Shown here: positions 10,061 to 20,952 of the stretch, in pieces
Position numbering within the stretch: the first letter of the stretch is position 1
Layout of the letters: every line of letters starts with the position of its first letter
Assembly: GCA_027922465.2 (NCBI GenBank)
Contig: BQMF02000379.1
Coordinates: forward strand, 62,001 to 126,000
Reading direction: 5' to 3'
Length of the DNA stretch: 64,000 nt
DNA from: Turritopsis dohrnii
Lineage: Eukaryota > Cnidaria > Hydrozoa > Anthoathecata > Oceaniidae
Made by a program: the position numbers and the translations under genes
The notes under the pieces: generated by a model
The model's database searches: none
The model's input: the letters and a program-made list of their open reading frames with translations, nothing else
Told to the model about the DNA's origin: nothing

Positions 10061-10400
10061 TGCCTAACGATCCTGAAATTAGCTTGTCAGCATTTACAGG
10101 GCCGGGATTACTTTCGACGTCGCCATCCTGCATTAATTTTAGCCCGTTCCAAAAAAAAGTTGCACGTAAGACAAGTAAACACTGCAAAACACATGCAGTT
10201 ATCGCCAGGGCAGTGAAGATCTCCGTAAATGGTTCGACGAGGAAACATGTGACCTGATAAATTCTTTCGCGCATGGAAATAAGTGTTTCAACATCGAATT
10301 CGTGACCATGCCAGCATACGGAGCCTGGGGAAGCAGAGCAGCGATGACGGAATAATATAAGAATGAGGGCGATCGCGGTAAAGATTTCAATTATTTTTTC
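10002..10400 (-). pseudogene. Helitron N-terminal hydrophobic leader with 2A peptide
   Basis: A minus-strand frame, open from about 10440 and with an ATG at 10272-10274, has a hydrophobic stretch (IFTALAITACVLQCLLVL, residues 19-36) and then FWNGLKLMQDGDVESNPGP ending at residue 59. The last part is a full 2A ribosome-skipping consensus (D-V-E-x-N-P-G-P). After it the frame soon stops at 10002, while the peptidase continues in another frame. Upstream of the ATG a similar hydrophobic stretch (IFTAIALILILF) is also open. 2A peptides at protein N termini have been reported in animal retroelements and immune genes. Confidence 0.75.
10098..10124 (-). other. 2A ribosome-skipping motif (GDVESNPGP)
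   Basis: Nine codons read G-D-V-E-S-N-P-G-P on the minus strand. The final Gly-Pro is the skipping point in known 2A peptides, so a nascent chain would be released after Gly and a second product would start with Pro. Confidence 0.9.
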
Positions 10401-11880
10401 AAGTACAATTTTACAATAACAGGAATTACGACGAAAACTGAGAGGGTAAGGAGTAACAAAAACTCAGCTATAAACTGCCACCAAAACCTGACGCGGAAGT
10501 TTTGAAAAATTACTCTTCCACTAAAACATCCAATTCGCGCACGAACAGTTCCAGGGAAATCACTACGAAAGTATTTACAAAATATTTTGTCCCTTGATTG
10601 AATTTATTAGATTTGCCAGGGATACGCTACAATCTAGGAATTACTAACAATTTAATAGACCTTTCCCAAATTTCTGTTGAAACACCGTGTTATAGCTTAG
10701 CCTCAAAGTTTCGCCTCTTTTTCAAACTCTTAATTACTTCTAATTATTCCACTGGGGAACTGAAAGAACGAGTAACTATTACTTACTGAAAACATTATGA
10801 AATTAGAAAAACAATAAAACACATAAAAATGAGGCTAAACTTGATAACTAAGCATTAACTCGGCATTTAAACAGAAATTCGGGAAAGGTGTAATTACAAT
10901 AGGAATGTCAATAAGTCAATAAGTCTGAAAGTATTTCAGTATATTAGTTTACAAAGTCAACGAGAAAACGTGAAACATTAAGACAAGGTGGCATAGATCA
11001 GGTCACCTATTTGCAGTGTTTAGCTCTATAGTCCAGAGAAACGAATTTTCTTAGTAAGCCAACTATTGGTATTGAAATAAAGATGATTACAATATAAATT
11101 CGCTATGGTGATGCAGATGTGTTCATGCAGATGATCGAAAATAAAACAGTCTAAAAGAAACATTTTGAGCAGAATTTAAATTCTTTAATTATAAAAATCT
11201 AATACGTTTTGTAGGTGTCAATATTCTGGACTGTCATGACTGAATATATTATTAAGCATCGCCTCATGTTTTTTACAGAAAATAATCGCTTAGGTAAGCT
11301 TACCATAGCTTGCTTTGTATGGTTTTACTAACATGCTTCCGCAGAGACAAAGCCTTACCTAGTGGGCAAAATCGTCAAAAACTCACTGTGACGAAGAAGA
11401 TTTCCAATGACATAGAGTGTATTTTCCATTGAAATGCATTCCTTCGCAGTTATTTTTTAACAACTGTGCCCGCTGTGTATGCGAAACGCACAATTTAGAA
11501 GTGTTTGGAGGTGTTCTTAAAGATAATGAACTATCATAAGGTCAAGAAAAAAGTGTGTCAGAATTTTTCTTATGAGATAATCTCCACGAGATTTTTTACT
11601 TTGTTTGAGCGCTTTGTTAATAATAAACAGCTATTCGTTCCAAGATCATTTCTCAATTGTTTTCTATTTCTGTTTCTACTGACATCAACAACTGAGTATT
11701 TCACAATTTCAAAACAAAAAAAAATGAAGGGGATTGTATGGATATGCAATCCCATTGATGAGTATATTCCATCAGTAGGTTTAATGAATATTTCGTCAAA
11801 TGGCCACGACAATTAATTATTCTGATTTAACAATTTGACCCTAATGAGCCTAATTGTTGTCAAATGCGAAACTTCTTAAT
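10401..11880. other. no clear gene
   Basis: The first ~120 bases on the minus strand encode one more hydrophobic stretch (FLLLLTLSVFVVIPVIVKL) that may belong to the Helitron leader. Beyond that the region is AT-rich with only chance ORFs. Confidence 0.5.
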
Positions 11881-11889
11881 TATATAAAG

Positions 11890-12590
11890 TTTTACGCAAC
11901 GTTTCAACTCAATATTTTCCTCAGAGATTTAAAATCTATTCTTGTATCATTACTTTATTTGCATAACACACCTCAAACACTCTTCACCATAAGCTGATTA
12001 GTAATTAGGATGGCATAGGGAAACGAACTCAACTTCAATATACTTTCGAAAAACAAGTAGCAGGGTTTTCTCCGCATTCCCAGCCGCTATTGATTATGAA
12101 AAAAAGAATGGCTTTGATCAAATTGAATTAAAAGATATGAAAACTAATCTGATTGTTGACACTAACATGCATTTGCTTCGTGGTTGTCCAATATTCTGTG
12201 ATATTTGATTTCGATGGAACCTCCGACCCATTTGTGATGTGAATTTTGTTTAACTTTTTGTCTATTTTACGAAACATTGGAATTCTGTCAGAATGTATCA
12301 CAGCTGTTATAATCAATACATATCAGCCACAATTTGAGCTGCAATTACTCAGGATGAACTTTTTCTGAATCCAATTTAATATCAGAATGGAGAAAATTGG
12401 AATATAATTAGCCGTAGACTTTGTGATTAAGGCATTTATCCCATGAGCCACATTTCATTTAAAATGATAAAAAGAGAAATGAACTTTTTAACATGATTAG
12501 GTTGTCAAAATTGGGGGCTTTAATTAAAAACCATTCCGTGGCAATTGAATAAAGAGATTTGGGATCTAAGGCTATTTTGATTAGCATTTT
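11890..12590 (+). repeat. duplicated block, paralogue of 19927-20770
   Basis: It shares long similar stretches with the region just upstream of the repeat-peptide gene, for example TTTTCTCCGCATTCCCAGCC and GATCAAATTGAATTAAAAGA in the same order and orientation. A partial reduplication of its own middle follows at 12595-12690 (AACCTGCGACCCATTTACGA). No signal-peptide exon follows it, unlike the downstream copy. Confidence 0.75.
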
Positions 12591-12699
12591 CAATAGAACC
12601 TGCGACCCATTTACGATGTGAATTAGAGTCTATTCTTTTTATGTATTCCACAAACCATTGGAATTCAAATCAGAATGCATTAGAGCTTTTTATAAGCAA

Positions 12700-14008
12700 C
12701 CAAGGTCTAACGTTAGAAGTCTTGTTTCTTAAAAAATGACCCTAATTTAGTAGTAATGTTGCTTAATTTGCTGCTAAGCATTAACTAGTATGGGACATTC
12801 AAGTCATAATATAGAGCGCACAAGTACTGCAGCCTATTGTAACAACCTAGTGTATCAATTTTAAGAAATGTACTGTAGCCATGCTTGTATTGCATCATTT
12901 CAAAATTTCGTGTTACAAATTTATCTTACATCTAATAGGACTGTTGCTTAACATATTGAATTGCTTATAAAAAATAAAAAAACAAAACAAATAAAAAACA
13001 AAAGAACCCCGTGTATTAAAGGGGGTCTCTAATGTCAATACTTGGTAAAATTTTCATGAAACAACAAACATATTAGGAAGTTCTAATTTCTTCATTTATT
13101 GAAAACGAAAGACATTTTGAGTCCCAGCTAACATTGCAAAAAATCGTGTATAGTAAGGAGTGAAGCTGGGTATTTTAAAGACTTTACTCCATTACTTGTG
13201 TTGCAAAGTTTAATTACTGTATGAGATGGCAATTAGAGAAGAAAAGAATGCCGAGGAGGGGAATCTCCTATTGGTTTTAAGAAAATATATAATTTCAATG
13301 CAGAAATTGATTAGTTTACCATTTTCATGCTGCACTGCCATTACTTTTCTGGTCGTTTCTTCTGAAATACCGATTTCTATTTCCAATTGGAATAGTAACA
13401 TTTTCGATGACTGCTGTTTTAAAGTACCAAAATTTATTCATATTGCAAAGTCTGGATGAACCACTAAAAAATTTTGTTTCATTTTACAACATTTTATTGT
13501 TGTTTTCCAACAACCATAGAGAGTACACTATCCATACACGTACAGGTGAATGTGGAAGCTACAGATACAGGAATCTCTGTAATTGAAACCTGTGATCAAA
13601 CCATTTATTTGAATAGGTGACGCTTGCCAGGATGATAAAGATAGATGTGTTTAATTTGTTGAAATATCTCTGCGAAAGAGTACGTTTATTATGGAAGGTC
13701 CCACAAATATACGCACCATTTCAATGAAAATGCACATCACCACAGTGATTTTGCTTATTGGGTAATATCAAAATTATCACAGAAAATCATAATCCTTATT
13801 ACACCAACAAATGTAGTAACGTTTATTTAGTCCTTTCGAAGTCCACTATATAATGTCGAGGACTGGACAGTAATAATTCGCTTTTGAAGACAAATGAGAA
13901 AAAGTGATAGCGTTTGTGGGAGAATAAAAGTACTTCCGAAGATCGCTTGGGATTTGGGTTGAAATGAAAGCATCTCACGAAGCAAAGTATTACACTGTGA
14001 AGCTAATT
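12700..14008. other. no clear gene
   Basis: AT-rich. Short overlapping ORFs on both strands around 13210-13459 show no recognisable domain and look like chance. Confidence 0.5.
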
Positions 14009-14968
14009 GCCCCCGCAGCAAGCGTAAGCGAGTAGTTTCACGAGATAGGCGAATGTCAGTTTCCGATTTTGTTCATCATCTTCCAACTTTCGTGTTGACG
14101 TTACACGGTGGAACACAATTATTAGCTGACTTTGCTTTTTTACCGTTTAAAAGCATGGTACTGTAAGTGGGAGACAGAATGTTTTTTCGTATCTCTTTTC
14201 TAATTTACTATTATATTACATTATATTATATTATGTTATTTAAAAAGATCGTATGCTAATTAATTAAACATTTTTTATATTACTCTGAACAACAAGGATT
14301 TTGAAGCACAGCTTGAAATCTGAAATTTTGCCAACCATACATTTTATGTTTGTATATGTTTTAGCTCTAAATCTTTCATTTAATAAATTTTATTCAATGC
14401 ACTGATTTTTGGTGGATCTTGCCATTTTAATTGGATTTCTGTGTATGCAAGAAAGCCATATTACAAATTCTTGTTTTTCTTCTTTAACTGTCCTCCACTA
14501 GTGATCATGATCAATAAAAAACCTTTTCATATTTTTTTCTTGCTATTTTATGTAAACGTTGGCTATTTTTTGTTTTGAATTAAAGTTTGAAACGCAAATT
14601 TTTCGCTTTATTTTTTTTTTTTTGAAAAAGTTTTTTTTTTCTTTTGGCTCTTACATAATTTCTTTATCTTACTTTAAATATAAAATACGTATTCATGTTT
14701 CAGTTCACACATTTCTTTTGTTTGTAGCAAATACTTTCTGATATTACTTGTTAAGCCTTATTTACAAGGTATATTAGCATCAGTGTGACTTAGGCCTAGG
14801 AGATAACATTATTTAGTTTGCCTCATATCAGGTCTCAAATCAACCAAAACATTTTTTGTTAGGCCAAAATCTTGTTTTCGTTTCTGTTGTTAATCTATAG
14901 CTTGCTATCTGTACAAATTGGAATGCTTGAGCGCGGGGGCATTTTTAGCTAAAAGCTACATGCTAGTT
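14009..14968 (+). repeat. 1.15-kb interspersed repeat, copy B
   Basis: Same ends and internal order as copy A (CCCCCGCAGCAAGCGTAAG to CTACATGCTAGT) with several internal deletions and almost no CAT tract. Confidence 0.8.
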
Positions 14969-15119
14969 TATAATTAGAATTCATAACATTATCACAGACA
15001 TTACGTTATAATCCTGTTTCTTCATAGGATGATCATTCATGAGAATTGCACATCTTAATCAAATATGATTTAAAGAATTTAGGTGATTAATAAGCGGAAC
15101 TTGATGCAGCATCAATCTG

Positions 15120-15215
15120 ATTATTTATTTATTTATTTATTTGTTTATTTACTTATTTATCTGTTTGTTTATTTATTTATGTGTTTGTTTGCTTGTTTAA
15201 TTATTTATTCGCTTC
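15120..15215 (+). repeat. (TTTA/TTTG)n microsatellite
   Basis: About 95 bases of TTAT and TTTG tetranucleotide units. It gives a spurious hydrophobic ORF. Confidence 0.9.
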
Positions 15216-15891
15216 GTGAAAACGATATCAATTTTTGTGTTAGTTTCTTACTGATTATAAAATGATAGTTAATGTTAAGCAACAAAAACGATATCAGTGT
15301 ATCAGAACCGTAATTATCCGATTAAGCGCCCAGCAGTTATTAAGTTATTTGAACTTGTCAAGCAAAAAAACGCGCACTTAATTCCCAGAACTTGTAACTT
15401 GCTCAGTTATAAAATTTGAGGCTTAAGAATTTGTATTGACAGAAATTATGTTTATACTCATCTGATTGTGTTTGTAAAGATGTTACATTGTTACAAGCGC
15501 TAATTGATCTTTAACAAATTAATGATCTGAAACCATGATATTTTCCTCAGTAACTTTCGGAAGAATTATCATTTTGCTTCAAATCTTATATTTTGAGAAA
15601 GAGCTTGAAAGGGGCTTTCATATGGCACATAAATCGCAAAAGTTTGACAAATAATTTTTGAAATAAACGCATTAAAAGTTTGTGGACAAAACATTCTGAG
15701 ATACACTGTAGATGTCCCTTCATTTCTATAATTTTTGTTTAATGACATGAAAATCATGACCATATTTAGTCACGCAAGAGGATTTAGCAAAAATGACTTG
15801 AGTCGTATCATCGTTACTATCAAATCAAAGTTAAAAATAAATATCGTTCCATGGCTGCTATACATCACACGTATGTTTAGATTTTCTGCCT

Positions 15892-16095
15892 ATGTTAAAG
15901 TGTCTAAATGATCTTAGAAAGTTAGATCTGGTTAAATTCATTTATTTAAAGCAACACTGTTATAGCCGTAGACGTTCTAGTTCACTAAGGCTGCCAGTGG
16001 CGAGGAAGGTCACTTGCGGTACGTGCCCTGACTGTCAGATTTCGAAGTACGATGATATAGAGCCATTTACCGCATTTCAAAAGACAAGATTATAG
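15892..16095 (+). CDS. candidate Cys-containing coding exon, unknown
   Basis: The last two thirds (about 15960-16095) are clearly richer in GC than the flanks. They read RRRSSSLRLPVARKVTCGTC followed by PDCQ and an acidic segment before TAG. Three Cys lie close together (C-x2-C-x2-C). A TTAG at 15913-15916 could be an acceptor. I see no partner exon or recognised domain. It may be a terminal exon of an unseen gene, a transposon relic or chance. Confidence 0.25.
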   Translation: MLKCLNDLRKLDLVKFIYLKQHCYSRRRSSSLRLPVARKVTCGTCPDCQISKYDDIEPFTAFQKTRL

Positions 16096-19000
16096 TTTCA
16101 GTCAGTTTAGGAGGCAACTATCAGTTTTTTCAGTTTTTTGTGTTTTTTTTAGGGAAATAATCAAACAAATAGAAATATAACAAATAGAAATTATAACAGT
16201 TTGTATTAAACAACCCTGAACATTGCCCGCATACAGGATATCTCGAAGAAGGTTTTGGCAAAGCTGCTCCGTTTCTCACGAACAATCTCTAAACAGTTTT
16301 CTCTAAATTTTTCTCTAAATTTTTCTCTAAATATTAGCCACATTCCGGAAAATCATGTTTTGTTTACACGAAACTATATTCGCTATGTATCTGTAGGGAC
16401 GTTTATATAACTTGGTAGAGTTGTTCTTGAATATGTCTCTACAAAGTCATTAGAAACTTTACGTGAAGATTCGAAAAAAACGTGCAAAGTACTGATAATT
16501 CTTTTGATACAAGTATAGTTTTACATCTCAGAAGTAATTATTGAGTCTCATCAGTCATTATATTTTTTCGTGTAACAGGCTGGTTAATGTCAGGAATGTA
16601 GCTAATGAACATTATCACTTTAAATTAACGTTTAACATTCAACAATCTAATGTTGTTTCTTCATAAGTCGAACATTGTTACACTTGAGATTAGCGTACTG
16701 CCTTTGAATCAAACATTGTGATTTAAAAGATTTAGGTGATTAGTAAGCGGAACTCGATGCAGCATCAATCTAATCTGATTATTTGTTTATTCATTGGCTT
16801 ATTTATTTGTTTCTCTAGTATATAAGTTTGTATTTGAAGCGAAAGTTCAGGAAAACTTTGGTTCATGATTGAGTTAAAACATCCACAGCACAATTTATTA
16901 ACAAAATGTGTGTGCGTATGATTGAAAGAAAGTAAAACCAAAAAAAATCACAAGGGGTTAACATTAAATACTTAGATTACAAACTGAAGTATTGTCTGCA
17001 AAGCAGATATATGCAAAAATAGCAGTTAAACAAACAACTATTCAAAACATGACAAGTTGAATGAAGTAGATGTGTAAACAAAATTACTTCATCACTTGCT
17101 TCATTTCAATTAAAAAATAGGATGTCCTTTTTTCTCTTTTGAAAAGTTTCCTATTTGTTTGATGTTTTTGATAAGGGCGCACAAAACTTAACTCACAACT
17201 TAACTATACGTCACAAATTACACTTTTGAGTTTGTTGTAATTCATCTTTGTAAGGACGTAGCATTTCATGATGGGCGAAGAAAAAGTTATATCAGAACAT
17301 ATCAACAAATATACTGAGAAGTATCTTCATTTTTCTTTGCAGGGATTACTAAGCGTCTCTTTAAAGAGATTACTTAAACAATATTTCTAGTTGTATGTTC
17401 GTTTCATCATAACTGAATTCAAATCCAACGAATTCAAATCCAATTAAATCTAAATTTCATAAATATAATGGTAAAAGAAAACTAAAATCTCTCAATCCCT
17501 GAAAGCTTACAATTTTAAAATCTGTTTAATTATTACATAGTGACGTTTTTATGGATCATTTCACGCGTCAATGTTAATTCACGTTCACATAAAAATGTCA
17601 CTAAAAGAACTGTTTAATTATTGTTTTTGTATGTTTCGCACTGATAAAGCACAGTAAAAACTCTTCTATAAAAATGTGAAAGAATCAAAAGTCACCATTT
17701 TAGCCAGAGTAGGTGCAGGAAGGTATTCATTCTTCTTCAAAGCCATGTGTTTCCCTGATACCAACAATTTTCCTTGTTAGTCACTTGTCAGTGAACACAC
17801 ATATTCTTTAATAGATACCATAGGAGTATTAGATTACATGGGTTGATAAAAAGATTATGTTTTATATCTACCACGATTTTTAATTTAAACCATAGTTTAT
17901 CAACGTACATCGTCTGTGTTCCTCGCAATTTTTTCAGTTCAAATTTCAGACAAATTGTGCTTTTCATTTTTTTCATTTGTGGACTTTTGTTAATGTATAT
18001 GAGCTGTTGAAATTAATTCAATCTACAGGGTCAACACAGACAACTATAAAACGTGAAACATTGACGATAAGATACAAGGGATAAGCTTATTAATTTGAAT
18101 AGCAATTTGTTACTTAGCCTTAAGGATAGTCTCTAACCTCTAAACACATGTTCAGTTTTCATGAAATATTTCAGATACATTCAATTTTTCCCCTACAAGA
18201 GTATACATTTTCTGAAAGCTAAATAAATTCTCTATCGATCTATCACATTAATTTTAATAAAAAGTAAACTCCAAAAAAGAAAAAAATTATTCAACGAATT
18301 TGACTTTTCTCGCCCTATTTGAGCTCCAAGTCCCCTAAGCCTCATCCGTTTCTTGTGAAAGTTATATCTACGTGATCCTCATCATATCGCTAACAAAACC
18401 TCGCCTCACTTTATCATCAAAACCAATAGATCTTTCACAATCATTGTTTAATCATTGTTCATATACTTACGCATGTATTTAGGCATGATCTGTCTCGCTT
18501 ATTCATATATTTCTCAGCTGTTACTAAAAGTTAGACAACAATGAGACAAGGTTATTTTCCTAAGATCCCATTGGTTCGAATAAACGTCATTCCAGCGTCA
18601 TGGAATGATGTGTAGGGGACTTCGTGGAGCTCGGCAAATTCAGAATAACAGCGAAAGAAACGTTGTCGAGATATCGATGATTTAAGTTTTTTCAAAGATC
18701 AAACGTGTTTACATAATATCTGAATATAAACAAGAGCCAGATGGCGCAAAACGGTAGCAGCAAAAGTACTTGCCACAAGAATACTTTTAAATTTGAAATT
18801 TTACTTAAAGTTCTTAAACGTTCTGTAAACGTTATTCCATGAGATATCTTACTGGTGGAAAACAGGCATAAACGATATTATAATGTTTAAAATTACTAAC
18901 TCGTGTAAATAGGGTCTAATCGCAACACACCAGCAATTTAATTTATTAGAAGACAAAAGAATTATACATGCATGAGCTGTTTATAACGTACGTTTTTTTT

Positions 19001-19470
19001 ATAAGAGCTTATGTAGAAAAAAAAAACGCGTTTTTTCGAAAAAAAATTGTATGTTTTGAATTATAATTTTTTGAAACCGAAAATGAATTCAAACAGATAA
19101 CTGCCTTTTTTTTAACTCGATTTTTGAAAACCTTGATGTTCAAAGACAGAACAGATAGCTAACAAACGTAGAAAGTAATAAGAAAGTCTGATCTGTGCTT
19201 TACTGACACGAAAAACATATCTATTTTCAAGTGCCAAAGTTCATTGATTCAGTACCATAAAAGTAACTAAAAGTCCCAGTTTTATGTAGACCTATTTGAT
19301 TAATATCCATACCTTCATCAATTAAGTGATAAAATATCAAAGAAAACGTATTTTAAATGTATGTGATTGAAAACCTTCGAAAATTCAAAAGGCTGCGTTC
19401 GTTCATTAGAATGTATATTGAGTTTTTAGTGGGGACTCGCATACTCTAAATCGTAGGCTAAAAACTGCCG
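16096..19470. other. no clear gene
   Basis: AT-rich. It contains a threefold TTTTTCTCTAAA repeat at about 16299-16332. At 18724-18950 lies a short repeat (AACAAGAGCCAGATGGCGCA) with relatives at 35535 and 63778. No coding segment is supported. Confidence 0.5.
18724..18950 (+). repeat. short interspersed repeat (AAGAGCC-AGATGGC type)
   Basis: It shares the opening AAGAGCC(T/A)GATGGC...GCAGCAAA.GTACTT and later GTGGAAAACA.GCAT stretches with 63778-63980. A weaker match starts at 35537. Function and full length are unknown. Confidence 0.5.
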
Positions 19471-19478
19471 TTTCGGCC

Positions 19479-19521
19479 GGAGTAGTAGTAGTAGTAGTAG
19501 GAGTAGTAGTAGTAGTAGGAG
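19479..19521 (+). repeat. (AGT)n microsatellite
   Basis: GTA/AGT trinucleotide units broken by two GGAG interruptions. Confidence 0.85.
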
Positions 19522-19926
19522 TCCAAGGATGTTTTAATACGGTATTCGCTTACGCTGCTACCGTAATTAGCGAATGACACATGATTGAAAGAAAAATACG
19601 ATTAAAGATCAGCAACGTTTATGGAATCTTCTCAAAAAGACAGGAAGATCACATGTTTTGAACAAAAGATATTTATTTAAAAAATGTTGAATAGAACACA
19701 AAAACGCACTTTTTGGAATTTCTTCTAAATTTAAATATTTGACTCTACAAACTTAATCTTTGATAAAAATTACATAGGAAACGCCAAAAAATTTTTCTTG
19801 CTATATTTTAATCGAAAAAATATGTATTTCTAGTCTTGAAAAACTCATTGCACGTTTTAAGTAGCTCTGGAAGTACAAAGTCTGGCAAATTAAAATCATT
19901 ACATACACGAAAACCTTAATTTCATG

Positions 19927-20770
19927 AAATTTTACTCAACGCTTCAAACCAGTATTTACCTTAGAGATTCAAGATGTGTTCTAGTCACAAAGGAAAGATT
20001 ATTAGTTTACATTTTTATTTCAGGTGTTGGTGTAAATTTCCTAACGTTGTTAAAGCAACTATTTTATACTTTGCGAAGTTGTATAAAAAAATCTTGCAAA
20101 TGTATTGGAATTAAAGTTTTATATGCATTACAAATATCGGACACATCGCACCATAAGCCGATTATTAACTCCGATCGCATAGAGAAACAAACAAATACAC
20201 AACTTATTAAATGCATCAACTTCAATATGCTTTCGATAAACAAGTGGCACAGTTTTCTCCGCATTCCCAGCCGCTATTGATTATGATAAGAAGAAAGACT
20301 TTGATCAAATTGAATTAAAAGATATGAAAGCTAATCTGATTGTTGACATTGATTTGCTTTGTGTTTGTCAGCATTTCGTGATATTCAATTTCAATGGAAC
20401 CTGCGATCCATTTGCCATGTGATATTTGTTACGTTAGTTACGTTAGTTACGTTAAGCATCTATTTTATGAAACATCGGGATTCTGCAAGAATTTATCACA
20501 GGTACATTAATGAAAGGATCTCATACGCAAATTGAGCTAAAATCAGTTAGGATTAAGTTTTTCCGAATACAATCCGATTGAAATCAGAATGAAGAAAAGT
20601 GGAAGATAATTAGCCGTAGACTTTTGAATTAAGACATTTATCCCACAATCCATATTTCATTTAAATATTACAAAAAAAAAGAAAAACAATTATTAACAAG
20701 ATTAGACTGTCAAAATTGGAGACCATAAGTAAAAACAACTCCGTGGAAATTAAATAAAAAGATTTGGGAT
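19927..20770 (+). repeat. duplicated block upstream of the peptide gene
   Basis: Same order and orientation as 11890-12590, with a small GTTAC repeat near 20430. It ends about 50-130 bases before the TATA-like box and signal exon of the repeat-peptide gene, so it may contain regulatory sequence that was copied. Confidence 0.75.
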
Positions 20771-20823
20771 TTACGACCTTTTTATTTAGCATTTTAAGTC
20801 ATTAAATATTATTGAAATTAAAC

Positions 20824-20831
20824 TATAAATA
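20824..20831 (+). promoter_or_regulatory. TATA-like box of the repeat-peptide gene
   Basis: TATAAATA lies 70 bases before the ATG at 20901, leaving room for a start site near 20855 and a short 5' UTR. In AT-rich DNA such a box can occur by chance. Confidence 0.45.
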
Positions 20832-20900
20832 TTGGAATGATGAACTGTTGATTTTCATTCCGTGTTTCTTAGTTGGCTGAAAGATAACAAAGATTACAGA

Positions 20901-20952
20901 ATGAAGACTTTAGTATTCTTATTACTTTCCGTTATGTTAGTAATGGTGCAAG
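20901..20952 (+). CDS. exon 1: signal peptide
   Basis: Seventeen codons starting MKTLVFLLLSVMLVMVQ plus one base, ending at a CAAG/GTACTT donor. A Lys followed by a Leu/Val/Met core is a typical secretory signal. An in-frame upstream ATG at 20862 would add 13 polar residues before the signal; I prefer the second ATG because it gives a standard signal peptide. Confidence 0.85.

Larger units (their letters stand above)
4505..10400 (-). mobile_element. autonomous-type Helitron (Helentron-like), degenerate
   Basis: A minus-strand element about 5.9 kb long. In order it holds an N-terminal segment with a 2A motif, a C76/OTU-like cysteine peptidase, a zinc-like and DUF6570-like region, a Rep (HUH) nuclease, a Pif1-type helicase and an AP-type endonuclease. 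This domain set is that of Helentrons, the endonuclease-bearing Helitrons of animals. Many frameshifts and stops show it is dead. I cannot see a clean 5' terminus; the 3' side runs into an oppositely oriented Helitron end at 4504. Confidence 0.85.

Noticed and set aside
13210..13459. Overlapping ORFs on both strands
   Set aside because: No homology pattern, splice context or compositional signal beyond chance in either frame.
15083..15265. 60-residue ORF rich in Leu, Tyr and Phe, like a membrane peptide
   Set aside because: It is the translation of a TTTA/TTTG microsatellite.
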